A DNA stretch of 10,141 nt, taken from positions 1 through 10,141 of the forward strand of contig NZ_LLZI01000097.1 of NCBI RefSeq assembly GCF_001509485.1, given 5' to 3'. Origin of the DNA: Streptomyces sp. NRRL F-4489. Lineage in GTDB: Bacteria; Actinomycetota; Actinomycetes; Streptomycetales; Streptomycetaceae. Shown piece after piece: positions 1-6,182 of the stretch (position 1 is its first letter; every line of letters begins with the position of its first letter). The position numbers were made by a program, and so were the translations under genes. The notes below the pieces were generated by a model. That model was not told the DNA's origin and made no database searches. It saw only the letters and a program-made list of their open reading frames with translations.

Positions 1-733
1 CCGCGAGGGAGGGGGTGGGGCCGGAGGCAGCGAGGTCAGAAGGGAGGGCGGCCGGGGTGTACCACTGGGCGGTGTCCCAGCGGACCGCGCCGTCGAGGTG
101 GCGGGCGAGGCGCGGCAGGGTGGCCTGGCGGTGGGCGGCCGCCCGGAAGGCACCGAGGATCAGGGCGGCATGGCTGTACGCCGGGAGGCCCTTGCCGCGT
201 ACGTCGCCGATGATCAGCCGGGTGGAGGCGGAGGTGCGGGCCGCGGCGAAGAGGTCGCCGCCCATTTCCGCCTCCTCCTCGGCCGCGAGGTAGAGGGAGG
301 CGATTTCCAGGTCGCCGCTGCGGGCCGGCAGCGGGCGGAGCAGGACCTGCTGGGCCACCGCGGCCACCGAGCGGCTCCGCGACAGCCGCCGCTCGTTGCC
401 TTCCCGTAGCACGGTGAAGACGTAGACCAGCGCGGAGACGACGATCAGGGCGGCGATCTGGGCGTTGAGGTTCTCGGTGGACAGGGTGCCGCGGGCGGCG
501 CCGAGGCCGACCTGGGCGGCGACGGCCAGGGCACCGGCCAGAGCCGTCGGGCCCGGGCCGGCGAACGCGGCGGTCAGCGCCGGGGCCGCGACCAGCAGCG
601 GGCCCAGGTGGACCTGCGGCGGCGCGAAGAAATCGACCGCGCAGACCGCGACGATCAGCCCGAGCGGAAGCAGCAGCAGGGCGTGGCTCGCTTCCGGTCG
701 TTGGCGCAGCCGCGTCAGCCGTGGAAAGGGCAT
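1..733 (-). CDS. PP2C/SpoIIE-type serine/threonine phosphatase, membrane-anchored, C-terminus cut by window edge
   Basis: The minus strand reads open from an ATG at 733 to the left edge, giving 244 visible residues with no stop. Residues about 19-36, 45-80 and 91-108 are hydrophobic and look like membrane segments. A charged linker (REGNERRLSRSRS) follows, then the start of a SpoIIE-like PP2C domain. EMGGDLF (Asp160) and IGDVRGKGLPA (Asp177) match the family's two metal-binding Asp motifs, usually GGDFYD and GDVxGHGxxA. Such proteins dephosphorylate anti-anti-sigma factors or related regulators at the membrane; the target here is unknown. An in-frame TGA at 737-739 limits the start to 733 or later. 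I see no good Shine-Dalgarno site, so the exact start is uncertain. The gene is cotranscribed with nothing visible here: 177 nt separate it from the ohr stop upstream. Confidence 0.88.
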   Translation of the reverse strand, partial: MPFPRLTRLRQRPEASHALLLLPLGLIVAVCAVDFFAPPQVHLGPLLVAAPALTAAFAGPGPTALAGALAVAAQVGLGAARGTLSTENLNAQIAALIVVSALVYVFTVLREGNERRLSRSRSVAAVAQQVLLRPLPARSGDLEIASLYLAAEEEAEMGGDLFAAARTSASTRLIIGDVRGKGLPAYSHAALILGAFRAAAHRQATLPRLARHLDGAVRWDTAQWYTPAALPSDLAASGPTPSLA

Positions 734-910
734 GCATCATGGTTGCACTCGGGGGAGCCAATTGTCCGTATGAGCCCCATATGCCCGTCTGCCTCGAAGC
801 ATCGCCACCCGGGATCCCTGGTCCCGACCCTAGCCTCCCCGCTCGCCGGCCCCTCGCGCCCGCCGACCCCTCCCGCTCCCCGGCCCGGCGCCGCCTCCGC
901 GTCACTCGCG

Positions 911-1321
911 TTATTCGATGACCAGCTCGACGTCGATGTTGCCCCGCGTGGCCTTGGAGTACGGGCAGAAGCGGTGGGTTTCCTCGACGAGGCGGCGACC
1001 GGTCTCCCCGGAGAGGGCGTCGGGGAGTTCCACCCGCATGACGACGGCGAGCCCGAAGCCGGTGGCGTCCTTGCCGAGGGAGACCTCGGCGGTGACCGAG
1101 ACGTCCTCCGTCGCCAGCCTCATCCGGCGGCCGACGGTGGCCATGGCGCTGGCGAAGCAGGCGGCGTAACCGGCGGCGAAGAGCTGTTCCGGGTTGGTGC
1201 CGGCGCCGTCGCCACCGAGGGCCGGGGGCATGGCCAGGGGGAGGTCGAGCCGGCCGTCGGAGCTGACGGCCCGGCCCTCCCGGCCGTTGGCGGTGGCGAC
1301 GGCGGTGTAGAGCGCGTCCAT
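911..1321 (-). CDS. ohr: Organic hydroperoxide resistance protein (Ohr, OsmC family)
   Basis: This 136-residue protein has the usual Ohr length. Ohr is a cytoplasmic thiol peroxidase that reduces organic and fatty-acid hydroperoxides and is recycled by a lipoylated partner. The catalytic set is visible: Arg14 (NGREG), Glu45 (NPEQLFAAGYAACF), peroxidatic Cys55 in AACFASAM and resolving Cys119 in FCPYSKATRGN. The N-terminus MDALYTAVATA is typical of the family. The ATG at 1321 is preceded by AAAGGA about 10 nt upstream on the minus strand. The frame stays open upstream to a TTG at 1423, which would add a hydrophobic 34-residue extension; I reject that start. Divergent ohrR lies 245 nt away, and a shared operator region between them predicts repression by OhrR and induction by organic peroxides. 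Confidence 0.95.
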   Translation of the reverse strand: MDALYTAVATANGREGRAVSSDGRLDLPLAMPPALGGDGAGTNPEQLFAAGYAACFASAMATVGRRMRLATEDVSVTAEVSLGKDATGFGLAVVMRVELPDALSGETGRRLVEETHRFCPYSKATRGNIDVELVIE

Positions 1322-1456
1322 GAGAATCCGGTCCTTTCGGAACAAGAGACAGAGGAGAGACGGAGAAGAAACGAGGAGGAGCAAGGCCACCAGCAGCGCC
1401 GCCGGCCCGAGCGGGTCGAGCAACGACTGCCAGCGGCCCCGTCACACACTCGCACA

Positions 1457-1494
1457 GAATAAAGTTGCGCGCAATTTAAATGTAGACAACTGAG
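1457..1494. promoter_or_regulatory. Probable OhrR operator and ohr promoter
   Basis: This is the most AT-rich stretch between ohr and ohrR. It holds the perfect 10-bp palindrome TTGCGCGCAA at 1465-1474 with partly symmetric flanks (AAAG...ATTT). A further CAACTGAG lies at 1488-1494, and a related ACGCAACTC lies just downstream near 1500. On the minus strand, TTGTCT (1489-1484) could be a -35 element for ohr, with the palindrome falling in the promoter spacer or over the -10. MarR-type OhrR repressors bind such inverted repeats in divergent ohr-ohrR regions. Assignment to OhrR is by position and symmetry only. Confidence 0.6.
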
Positions 1495-1554
1495 CGGCAC
1501 GCAACTCGGAGCCGCGCGACTCAGTCGCCCGCCAACCAACCACCCTCTGCCCGT

Positions 1555-1560
1555 TACCCT
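1555..1560 (+). promoter_or_regulatory. Possible -10 element of a leaderless ohrR transcript
   Basis: TACCCT fits the actinomycete -10 pattern TAnnnT and ends 6 nt before the ohrR ATG at 1567, so transcription would begin at or next to the start codon. This matches the absence of any Shine-Dalgarno site upstream of ohrR. No clear -35 element is seen. Confidence 0.35.
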
Positions 1561-1566
1561 GGCCCC

Positions 1567-2076
1567 ATGACCCCGCCCCGGCCCGGACCCTCCACCCCGT
1601 CCTCCCCCTCCCCTCTCCCCGTCTCCGATGCGCTCCCCGTCTCCGATGCCGAGTTGCTGCGGCTCGATCACCAGGTGTGCTTCTCGCTGCACGCGGCCTC
1701 GCGGGCGTTCGGGGGCGCGTATCGGGAGGTGCTGAAGGAGCTGGGGCTCACATATCCGCAGTACCTGGTGATGCTGGTGCTGTGGGAGCACGGGCCGGAG
1801 CCGGTGAAGCGCATCGGCGAGCGGCTGCGGCTGGACTCCGGCACGCTCTCGCCGCTGCTCAAGCGGCTGGAGGCGGCGGGCCTGGTGCGGCGGGAGCGGA
1901 GTGCCGAGGACGAGCGGTCGGTGATCATCCGGCTGACCGAGGACGGCGCGGAGCTGCGGGAACGGGCGCTGCCGGTGCCGCGCCGGATGCTGGCCGCCAC
2001 CGGGCTCACCGTCGAGGAACTCCGTACGCTGCGCGGCCTGTTGGCACGGGTCACCAGCGCGCTCGACGAGGGCTGA
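1567..2076 (+). CDS. ohrR: MarR-family organic-peroxide-sensing repressor OhrR (one-Cys type)
   Basis: The 169-residue protein has a Pro/Ser-rich N-terminal tail of about 28 residues followed by a MarR winged-helix dimer core. LDHQVCFSLHAASRAF carries Cys38, matching the reactive cysteine of OhrR in its conserved context. LTYPQYLVMLVLWEHG, the recognition-helix region DSGTLSPLLKRLE and the wing RSAEDERSVIIRLT are characteristic. No other cysteine is present, so oxidation should proceed as in one-Cys OhrR, with a sulfenic acid that then reacts with a small thiol. The tail contains an in-frame 18-nt duplication (VSDA repeated) not needed for the fold. No ribosome binding site precedes the ATG, which suggests leaderless expression or a start later in the tail. 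Divergence from ohr supports the OhrR call over other MarR proteins. Confidence 0.93.
   Translation: MTPPRPGPSTPSSPSPLPVSDALPVSDAELLRLDHQVCFSLHAASRAFGGAYREVLKELGLTYPQYLVMLVLWEHGPEPVKRIGERLRLDSGTLSPLLKRLEAAGLVRRERSAEDERSVIIRLTEDGAELRERALPVPRRMLAATGLTVEELRTLRGLLARVTSALDEG
1615..1649 (+). repeat. 18-nt in-frame tandem duplication in the ohrR tail
   Basis: CTCCCCGTCTCCGATGC occurs at 1615-1631 and again at 1633-1649, a period of 18 nt. It encodes the repeated LPVSDA unit in the disordered N-terminal tail of OhrR. It is most simply a replication-slippage duplication. Confidence 0.85.
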
Positions 2077-2077
2077 G

Positions 2078-2101
2078 GGGGCGCCGGCCCGGCACCGCCC
2101 C
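2078..2101 (+). terminator. Possible weak terminator after ohrR
   Basis: GGGGCG at 2078-2083 can pair with CGCCCC at 2096-2101 across a GC-rich loop, starting 2 nt after the ohrR stop. There is no U tract, as is usual in actinomycetes. The stem is short, so this is tentative. Confidence 0.35.
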
Positions 2102-2126
2102 GCGGGCCCCTGCCCCGCCCCCGCCG

Positions 2127-2218
2127 CACAGCCGTCCCACACAGCGGTCCCGCACAGCCGTACCGTTCAGCCGCCCCGCTCGGCCGTCTCACACAAGCCG
2201 TACCGCACAAGCGCTCCG
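2127..2218. repeat. Imperfect 13-bp tandem repeat array, about 7 units
   Basis: The units start at 2127, 2140, 2153, 2166, 2179, 2192 (14 bp) and 2206. The first three read CACAGCCGTCCCA, CACAGCGGTCCCG and CACAGCCGTACCG; later units drift but keep the period and the core CAGCCGT/AAGCCGT. The array lies in the noncoding spacer between ohrR and the ACP gene, about 130-220 nt upstream of a possible promoter. It could be a diverged microsatellite or an array of protein binding sites. The rest of the 392-nt spacer (2077-2468) shows only the weak hairpin and the candidate promoter listed separately. Confidence 0.7.
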
Positions 2219-2350
2219 CCCCCCACCCGCACGCCCATCCGACCCGTGCCCCCGCGCCCCGTTCCGGCGTTGGACAGCGTGCCGTCCGGTGAGCGGCGCG
2301 GGGCCTCTCCGACACACCGGCGCGCCCCTCACCCCTTCGAGCTACCGAGG

Positions 2351-2381
2351 TTGGGGAGCGCCCGGGACAAAGGCGTATAAA
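2351..2381 (+). promoter_or_regulatory. Candidate promoter of the ACP-KS-hydrolase genes
   Basis: TATAAA at 2376-2381 is the only AT-rich hexamer in this GC-rich spacer. TTGGGG at 2351-2356 could serve as a -35 element with 19-nt spacing. Transcription would start near 2388 and give an ACP leader of about 80 nt. Confidence 0.4.
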
Positions 2382-2468
2382 GGGTGGCCGAACCAGCCGG
2401 AGCCACCGGCGAGATCCCGCCCAGGACACGGTTGGCAGCATCGCCTACGAGCAGCGGAGGAGCGCCAC

Positions 2469-2702
2469 GTGAATGCGGCAGAAGTTGTCAACACCTTGCT
2501 GGAGGAGCGGTTCGGGGTCGCGCGGGCCGAGGTGACCGCGCAGACCGCGCTGCGCAGTCTGCAGCTGGACTCCCTCGCCCTCGAAGAACTGCGGGTGCTC
2601 ATCGAGGAGCGGCTGGACATCAACCTCGAAGAGGTGTCGCTGACTTCGCGCGACACCGTGGGGCAGCTGGTGGCGGCCATCGACGGCAAAGTCGCGGCGT
2701 GA
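2469..2702 (+). CDS. Acyl carrier protein
   Basis: The 77-residue product has the standard size for a freestanding ACP. LQLDSLALEEL contains the Asp-Ser-Leu motif; Ser35 would carry the 4'-phosphopantetheine arm. Helix II (LALEELRVLIEERLDI) and the C-terminal TVGQLVAAI helix match the family. GTG at 2469 is chosen as the start because GGAGGAG (2456-2462) sits 6 nt upstream. The stop overlaps the ketosynthase start (GTGA, 2699-2702), so the two are translationally coupled. The protein presumably tethers intermediates for the adjacent ketosynthase. It is not placed in a standard fab cluster, since no fabD or fabH is beside it, so a specialised or orphan role is more likely than bulk fatty acid synthesis. 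No phosphopantetheinyl transferase is encoded here. Confidence 0.92.
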   Translation: MNAAEVVNTLLEERFGVARAEVTAQTALRSLQLDSLALEELRVLIEERLDINLEEVSLTSRDTVGQLVAAIDGKVAA

Positions 2703-3940
2703 CGGGCCGCCAGAGGCCGTTCACCGCGGCCGTGACGGGGCTGGGACTGGTGACCGCGGCGGGCGTCGGGACGAAGGCGACCTGGCACGCGATCACCACC
2801 GACGTGGTGCCAGGCAACGTCGCGTACCAGCCCGAACTCGCCGATCTGCCCTGCGACTTCATGTATACGGCGGCGGATCTGGACCCGGCCGCGGTGCTGG
2901 GGGTGGCCGCCCAGCGGCTGATGGACCGGTTCTCGCAGCTGGCGGTGATCGCCGCGCGGGAGGCGGTCGGGGACGCCGGGCTGGACCCGGAGACCTGGGA
3001 CAGCGGCCGGGTGGCGGTGGTGATCGGTTCGGCGCACGGCGGGCTGCCGTTCTACGACCAGCAGAGCGCGGCGATGGCCGGGCACGGTGCGCGGCGGGTC
3101 TCCCCCAAGCTCGCCCCGCTGACCGTCATCAACGGCGCGGCCAGCAGCGTCTGCATGGATCTCGGTGCGCGGGGGCCCAGTCTGGGCGTGGCGACGGCGT
3201 GTTCGTCGGGGACCGTCGCGGTGGGTACGGCGTTGCAGCTGCTGCGGGCCGGGGCGTGCGACATCGCGATCACGGGCGGCGCGGAGTCGGTGCTGTCCCG
3301 GCTGCTGGTCGCCAGCGCCTGCCAGATGAAGGCGGTGTCGACCCGGCGGGAGGATCCGGCGCGGGCCTGCCGGCCGTTCGACGCGGACCGGGACGGGTTT
3401 GTGATCGGTGAGGGCGCGGGGCTGCTGGTGCTGGAGCGGCCGGAGCACGCCCTGGCCCGGCGGGCGCCGGTCCGGGCGCGGATCGCCGGTTACGCGGCGT
3501 CCAGTGACGCGTACGCGGCGGTGGCGCCGGATCCGGAGGGGCGGGGCATCGAGCGGGCGCTGCGCGGTGCGCTGGCGGACGCCGGGGTCGCGGCCGGTGA
3601 CGTGGGGCATGTGAACGCGCACGGTACGTCGACGGTGCTGAACGACCGGATCGAGGCGGAGGTGCTGCGGCGGGTACTCGGCGAGGGACCGCTGGTGACG
3701 TCGACGAAGGCGATGACCGGGCACACACTGGGCGCGGCGGGCGGGATCGAGACCGCGCTGACGGTGCTGGCGCTGGAGCAGCAGCTGGTGCCGCCGACGG
3801 CGAATCTGACCGTGCCCGATCCGCGGATCCCGGTCGAGGTGGTGCGCGACGAGGCCCGGACGGCGGCGTTCGACTGCGCGGTGAAGACGTCGCTGGGGTT
3901 CGGGGGCCACAACGCGGCGCTCGTGCTGACCCGCGGCTGA
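2699..3940 (+). CDS. Beta-ketoacyl-ACP synthase (FabF-like ketosynthase)
   Basis: This 413-residue enzyme has the normal length for a type II condensing enzyme. The complete Cys-His-His triad is visible: Cys168 in TACSSG, His308 in NAHGTSTVLND and His342 in TGHTLGAAG, with the conserved Lys337 just before. The N-terminal VTGLGLVTAAGVG and C-terminal KTSLGFGGHNAALVL are typical thiolase-fold signatures. An intact Cys168 argues for a true decarboxylative condensing enzyme rather than a chain-length-factor-like partner. GTG at 2699 is chosen because it overlaps the ACP stop by 4 nt, and MTGRQRP leads directly into the domain. It should condense malonyl-ACP with an acyl starter on the neighbouring ACP. 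No second KS, ketoreductase or acyltransferase accompanies it. The family call is firm; the product is unknown. Confidence 0.93.
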   Translation: MTGRQRPFTAAVTGLGLVTAAGVGTKATWHAITTDVVPGNVAYQPELADLPCDFMYTAADLDPAAVLGVAAQRLMDRFSQLAVIAAREAVGDAGLDPETWDSGRVAVVIGSAHGGLPFYDQQSAAMAGHGARRVSPKLAPLTVINGAASSVCMDLGARGPSLGVATACSSGTVAVGTALQLLRAGACDIAITGGAESVLSRLLVASACQMKAVSTRREDPARACRPFDADRDGFVIGEGAGLLVLERPEHALARRAPVRARIAGYAASSDAYAAVAPDPEGRGIERALRGALADAGVAAGDVGHVNAHGTSTVLNDRIEAEVLRRVLGEGPLVTSTKAMTGHTLGAAGGIETALTVLALEQQLVPPTANLTVPDPRIPVEVVRDEARTAAFDCAVKTSLGFGGHNAALVLTRG

Positions 3941-3952
3941 CCAATGGTTCCG

Positions 3953-3998
3953 CCGCTGACCAGCGGTTTCCACCGGGGCCCGGCCGTGGCGGGGCCCC
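3953..3998 (+). other. Two intergenic hairpins between the KS and hydrolase genes
   Basis: CCGCTG (3953-3958) faces CAGCGG (3961-3966), and GGGGCCC (3975-3981) faces GGGCCCC (3992-3998) over a 10-nt loop, followed by CTTCGTGTT. The second could be a weak or partial terminator, or a processing stem that sets the hydrolase level apart from ACP-KS. Confidence 0.45.
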
Positions 3999-4042
3999 CT
4001 TCGTGTTCTCCGGGTCCGTGTTCTGGCGAGAAGGAAGCAGCC

Positions 4043-4933
4043 ATGTCCGAGGAAGTGATCCGCTCACTGTCGGTGAGCGGGGTGTCGTACGCGTACCGCG
4101 TGCTGCGGCAGCCGGCGCCGCGTACCGAGCCGGTGCTGGTGCTGGGCGGTGCGCTGCAGGGGATGTTCGGCTGGCCGCAGCTGGAGGAGCGGCTGGGGTC
4201 GGTGGCGGACGTGGTGACCGCGGACCTGCCGGGCATGGGCAGTGCCGAGCCGCTGCCGCCGGGGCCGGGGATCGAGGTGCTGTGCGCGGCGATCCTGGGG
4301 ATCATCGACGATCTCGGGGCGCCGCGGGTCAATGTGTTCGGCTTCTCCTACGGGGCGGGGCTGGCCTTCGGGTGCGCGCGGCGCTTTCCGGAGCGGATCG
4401 CGCGGCTGGCCTTGGGCGGTGTGCCGTCGTATGTCACCGAGGCGCAGGCGGAGCACTGGCGGCGGGCCTCGGCCTGTCTGCGGGACGGGGACGCCGAGAC
4501 GTTCGCCACGATGGTCGCGGAGGGGCTGCTGTGCCGGGACGAGAGCCGGCCGGTGGCCCGGCGGGAGCTGGCCTACCGCTATGTGCGGCGGGCGATGCTC
4601 CAGGCGGCGCTGCACTCACCGCATGCGGTGGAGTCGCTGCGCCGGGCGCTGACCGACCGGCCGGACTTCTCGGGCGGCCTGTCGGGGGTGCCGGCGCTGG
4701 TCTTCAGCGGTGAGCACGACACGGTGACGCCGCCGGCGCGGCAGCGGGAGTTCGCGGCGACGCTGGCGGGCAGCCGCTTCGTGACCATCGCGGAGGCGGA
4801 TCACTGGGTGGTGCTGGAACGTCCGGCGGAGGTCACCGAGTTGGCGGTGCGGTTCTTCACGGACCGGCCGGTGGGGGCCGGGATGCCGGGGCCGCGGGCG
4901 GCGGGGGCGGTGGGCGGTACGGCGCGGGTGTGA
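4043..4933 (+). CDS. Alpha/beta-fold hydrolase, possible chain-releasing thioesterase
   Basis: The 296-residue protein has a complete serine hydrolase triad: Ser102 in the nucleophile elbow GFSYG, Asp226 in SGEHDTVTP and His254 in EADHWVVLERP. LGGALQGMFGW supplies the oxyanion-hole region and ADLPGMGSAEP the following strand. Residues about 140-210 form a cap with many Arg and Ala. ATG at 4043 is chosen because AAGGAAG (4031-4037) lies 5 nt upstream; the open frame before it is noncoding. No signal peptide is seen, so it acts in the cytoplasm. Its place 102 nt after the KS, on the same strand, suggests it releases or edits the ACP-bound chain. An esterase, lactonase or other fold member is equally possible from sequence alone. 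The last 25 residues are Gly/Ala-rich and probably disordered. Confidence 0.88.
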   Translation: MSEEVIRSLSVSGVSYAYRVLRQPAPRTEPVLVLGGALQGMFGWPQLEERLGSVADVVTADLPGMGSAEPLPPGPGIEVLCAAILGIIDDLGAPRVNVFGFSYGAGLAFGCARRFPERIARLALGGVPSYVTEAQAEHWRRASACLRDGDAETFATMVAEGLLCRDESRPVARRELAYRYVRRAMLQAALHSPHAVESLRRALTDRPDFSGGLSGVPALVFSGEHDTVTPPARQREFAATLAGSRFVTIAEADHWVVLERPAEVTELAVRFFTDRPVGAGMPGPRAAGAVGGTARV

Positions 4934-4950
4934 GCGCGCGGGGCCGAGAG

Positions 4951-4967
4951 CGCTACGCCGCGTAGCG
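4951..4967 (+). terminator. Possible terminator of the ACP-KS-hydrolase genes
   Basis: CGCTACG (4951-4957) pairs with CGTAGCG (4961-4967) over a CCG loop, 18 nt after the hydrolase stop. A second short stem, GGCGGG/CCCGCC, lies at 5015-5031. Neither is long. The 450-nt gap to the next gene (4934-5383) otherwise holds the regulatory blocks listed below. Confidence 0.45.
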
Positions 4968-5035
4968 GGGCGCGTGCGCAGGGGTGCGTGCGCGAGCGGG
5001 GCCGGGTCGCCTGGGGCGGGCCGGCCCCGCCGGTG

Positions 5036-5051
5036 TGTGAGCCAGGGCACA
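5036..5051. promoter_or_regulatory. CRP-like palindrome upstream of transglycosylase copy 1
   Basis: TGTGA-GCCAGG-GCACA matches the general CRP/FNR-family pattern TGTGA-N6-TCACA at 9 of 10 half-site positions. The equivalent place before copy 2 (6613-6628) keeps a perfect TGTGA and the same spacer core CCAGG but has lost the right half. Streptomyces Crp is known to act on the muralytic gene rpfA, which makes a role here plausible. Binding is inferred. Confidence 0.45.
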
Positions 5052-5098
5052 AACCGCCGTGTCCGGAGGGGGCTTTGGGGCCGGCAAACGGTGATGCG

Positions 5099-5123
5099 GG
5101 GCACGCGACGTACGTCACGTACG
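5099..5123. repeat. 25-bp block shared by both transglycosylase upstream regions, copy 1
   Basis: This block is identical to 6676-6700. Its core GACGTACGTC (5107-5116) is a perfect palindrome, extended to GCGACGTACGTCAC, and CGTACG recurs just after it. It lies 261 nt before the copy 1 ATG. Sequence around it has diverged much more, which suggests it is under selection as a regulator binding site. Confidence 0.75.
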
Positions 5124-5196
5124 GCCCGGCCTAGTGGTGCGCGGGGGCGCGGTGCGGCGGAATAACGGGCCGCATTGCGGACATCTCCGCCCAAGA

Positions 5197-5272
5197 CACG
5201 AAGTTCGGTAGTACATCACATCATTGCCACCGGTCCGGGGCGGCGCTAACCATGTTTCCGGTAGCACCGAGA
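5197..5272 (+). promoter_or_regulatory. Conserved promoter/leader block of transglycosylase copy 1
   Basis: Five motifs occur in order: CACGAAG (5197), GGTAGTA (5207), TCATTGCCACC (5221), TAACCATG (5247) and GCACCGAGA (5264). The same motifs at identical spacing precede copy 2, while the bases between have diverged. GGTAGTA could be a -10 element, putting the RNA start near 5221 and giving a leader of about 160 nt. The downstream part would then be a structured RNA. Muralytic genes in Streptomyces can carry c-di-AMP (ydaO) riboswitches, but I do not see the ydaO signature I would expect, so the class is open. Confidence 0.55.
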
Positions 5273-5383
5273 ACGAGCCTGCGGACTCAGCCGGAGTGGC
5301 GAGCGCGGCACTGACCCTCGGTCCCCCACGACACCGAAGGCCACCTCCGGCCGCCTCCAAGCTCTGGAAGAGGTCAACCCCGC

Positions 5384-6065
5384 ATGCCCATGCCCCAGTT
5401 CTCCCTGCCCCGCACTCTCCGCGTCACCCGGGCGCACAAGGTCTCCGCGGCCCTGGTCGCGTCCGCGAGCTGCGCCGCCGCGCTGGCCATGACCGCCGCG
5501 CCCAGCAACGCCGCGGCCCCCGCCGCGCAGGCGTCCGCCCTGGTCAAGCCGGTCGGCACCAACGGCCTGCCGGTCGTCGCGAAGGACAAGGCCGGTGCGG
5601 ACAAGCCCGCGCAGCAGGACCGCGCGGCGACCAGCTCGGTCGCGGACGGCCTGAAGGTGACCGCGGTGGCCCAGCAGGGCCGCGCCGCCGAGCAGGCCGC
5701 CAGCCGCTCCACGGAGCGCACCGACATCGCCAAGGAGGCGCCGAAGGCCGCCCCCAAGGCCCCCGCGCCCAAGAAGTACGCCAACAACCTCGACGGCTGG
5801 ATCCGCCAGTCCCTGGACATCATGAAGTCCAAGGGCATCCCCGGCAGCTACGAGGGCCTGCACCGCAACATCATGCGGGAGTATCAACGCCCGCAACGGC
5901 ATACCCTCCAAGGGCCTGCTGCAGGTGATCCAGCCCACGTTCGACACGTACCACGTCGCCGGCACGGCGCATAACCTCTACGACCCGGTGGCCAACATCA
6001 CCGCCGCCGCCAACTATGCGGCGCACCGCTACGGCTCCATCGACAACGTCAACTCCGCTTACTGA
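5384..6065 (+). pseudogene. Secreted transglycosylase (SLT fold), copy 1, disrupted by a net 35-nt deletion
   Basis: The first frame gives a signal peptide (basic n-region RTLRVTRAHK, hydrophobic core, cleavage likely near SNA-AAP at about residue 43). An Ala/Lys-rich linker follows, then the start of an SLT lytic-transglycosylase domain, NLDGWIRQSLDIMKSKGIPGSYEGLHRNIMRE, where Glu166 is the likely catalytic acid. At 5882/5883 the frame breaks. The C-terminal half (INARNGIPSKGLLQVI...DNVNSAY) continues in another frame to TGA at 6063. Comparison with copy 2 shows 35 nt missing, encoding SSGNPNAVNDWD or similar; restoring them gives 238 residues. The start is supported by GGAAGAGG (5366-5373). 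The intact protein would cleave peptidoglycan glycan strands outside the cell. The break may be an assembly error rather than a true pseudogene. Confidence 0.85.
5784..5882 (+). repeat. 99-bp exact repeat shared by the two transglycosylase genes, copy 1
   Basis: It is identical to 7334-7432 and codes for the start of the SLT domain up to the catalytic Glu codon. The 3' end of the identity coincides with the frame break in both genes. A second identical stretch of 50 bp (5895-5944 and 7479-7528) follows shortly after. Confidence 0.95.
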
Positions 6066-6102
6066 GGCGGCGTTGCGCGCCGGTTCCCGGCGCCCTGGTA
6101 AT

Positions 6103-6147
6103 ACGGCAACGGCCCTGTCCGCGATTCGCGGGCAGGGCCGTTGCCGT
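6103..6147. terminator. Strong bidirectional terminator after transglycosylase copy 1
   Basis: A 21-bp stem (6103-6123 with 6127-6147, one G-U pair) closes on an ATT loop. It lies 38 nt after the copy 1 stop and 36 nt beyond the stop of the convergent minus-strand gene at 6183, so it can serve both. This position also supports 6063-6065 as the real end of copy 1. Confidence 0.9.
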
Positions 6148-6182
6148 TGCCGTTGGCGCGTTCGGTACGCGCGCGCCGCTGG

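Noticed and set aside
1322..1423. An in-frame N-terminal extension of Ohr of 34 hydrophobic residues that looks like a signal or membrane segment
   Set aside because: It starts with TTG and has no clear ribosome binding site. The family N-terminus begins at the ATG at 1321, which has AAAGGA upstream, and Ohr is cytoplasmic.
36..1445. A long minus-strand open frame of 469 codons across the phosphatase and ohr genes
   Set aside because: It is a shadow frame with Arg/Pro/Gly-rich content and no motifs. The phosphatase and Ohr signatures lie in other frames of the same strand.
2342..3973. A 543-codon minus-strand open frame opposite the ketosynthase
   Set aside because: It has low-complexity Arg/His/Pro composition caused by GC-rich third positions. 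The plus strand encodes a complete ketosynthase with all catalytic residues.
5197..5272. Firm assignment of the transglycosylase leaders as ydaO (c-di-AMP) riboswitches
   Set aside because: The gene type fits, but I could not find the expected ydaO consensus such as a GACAGCTNAC-like segment, so I report a conserved leader without class.
5883..6065. Programmed ribosomal frameshifting as the explanation for the split transglycosylase frames
   Set aside because: Copy 1 lacks 35 nt of conserved coding sequence, which frameshifting cannot restore. No slippery heptamer is evident at either break.
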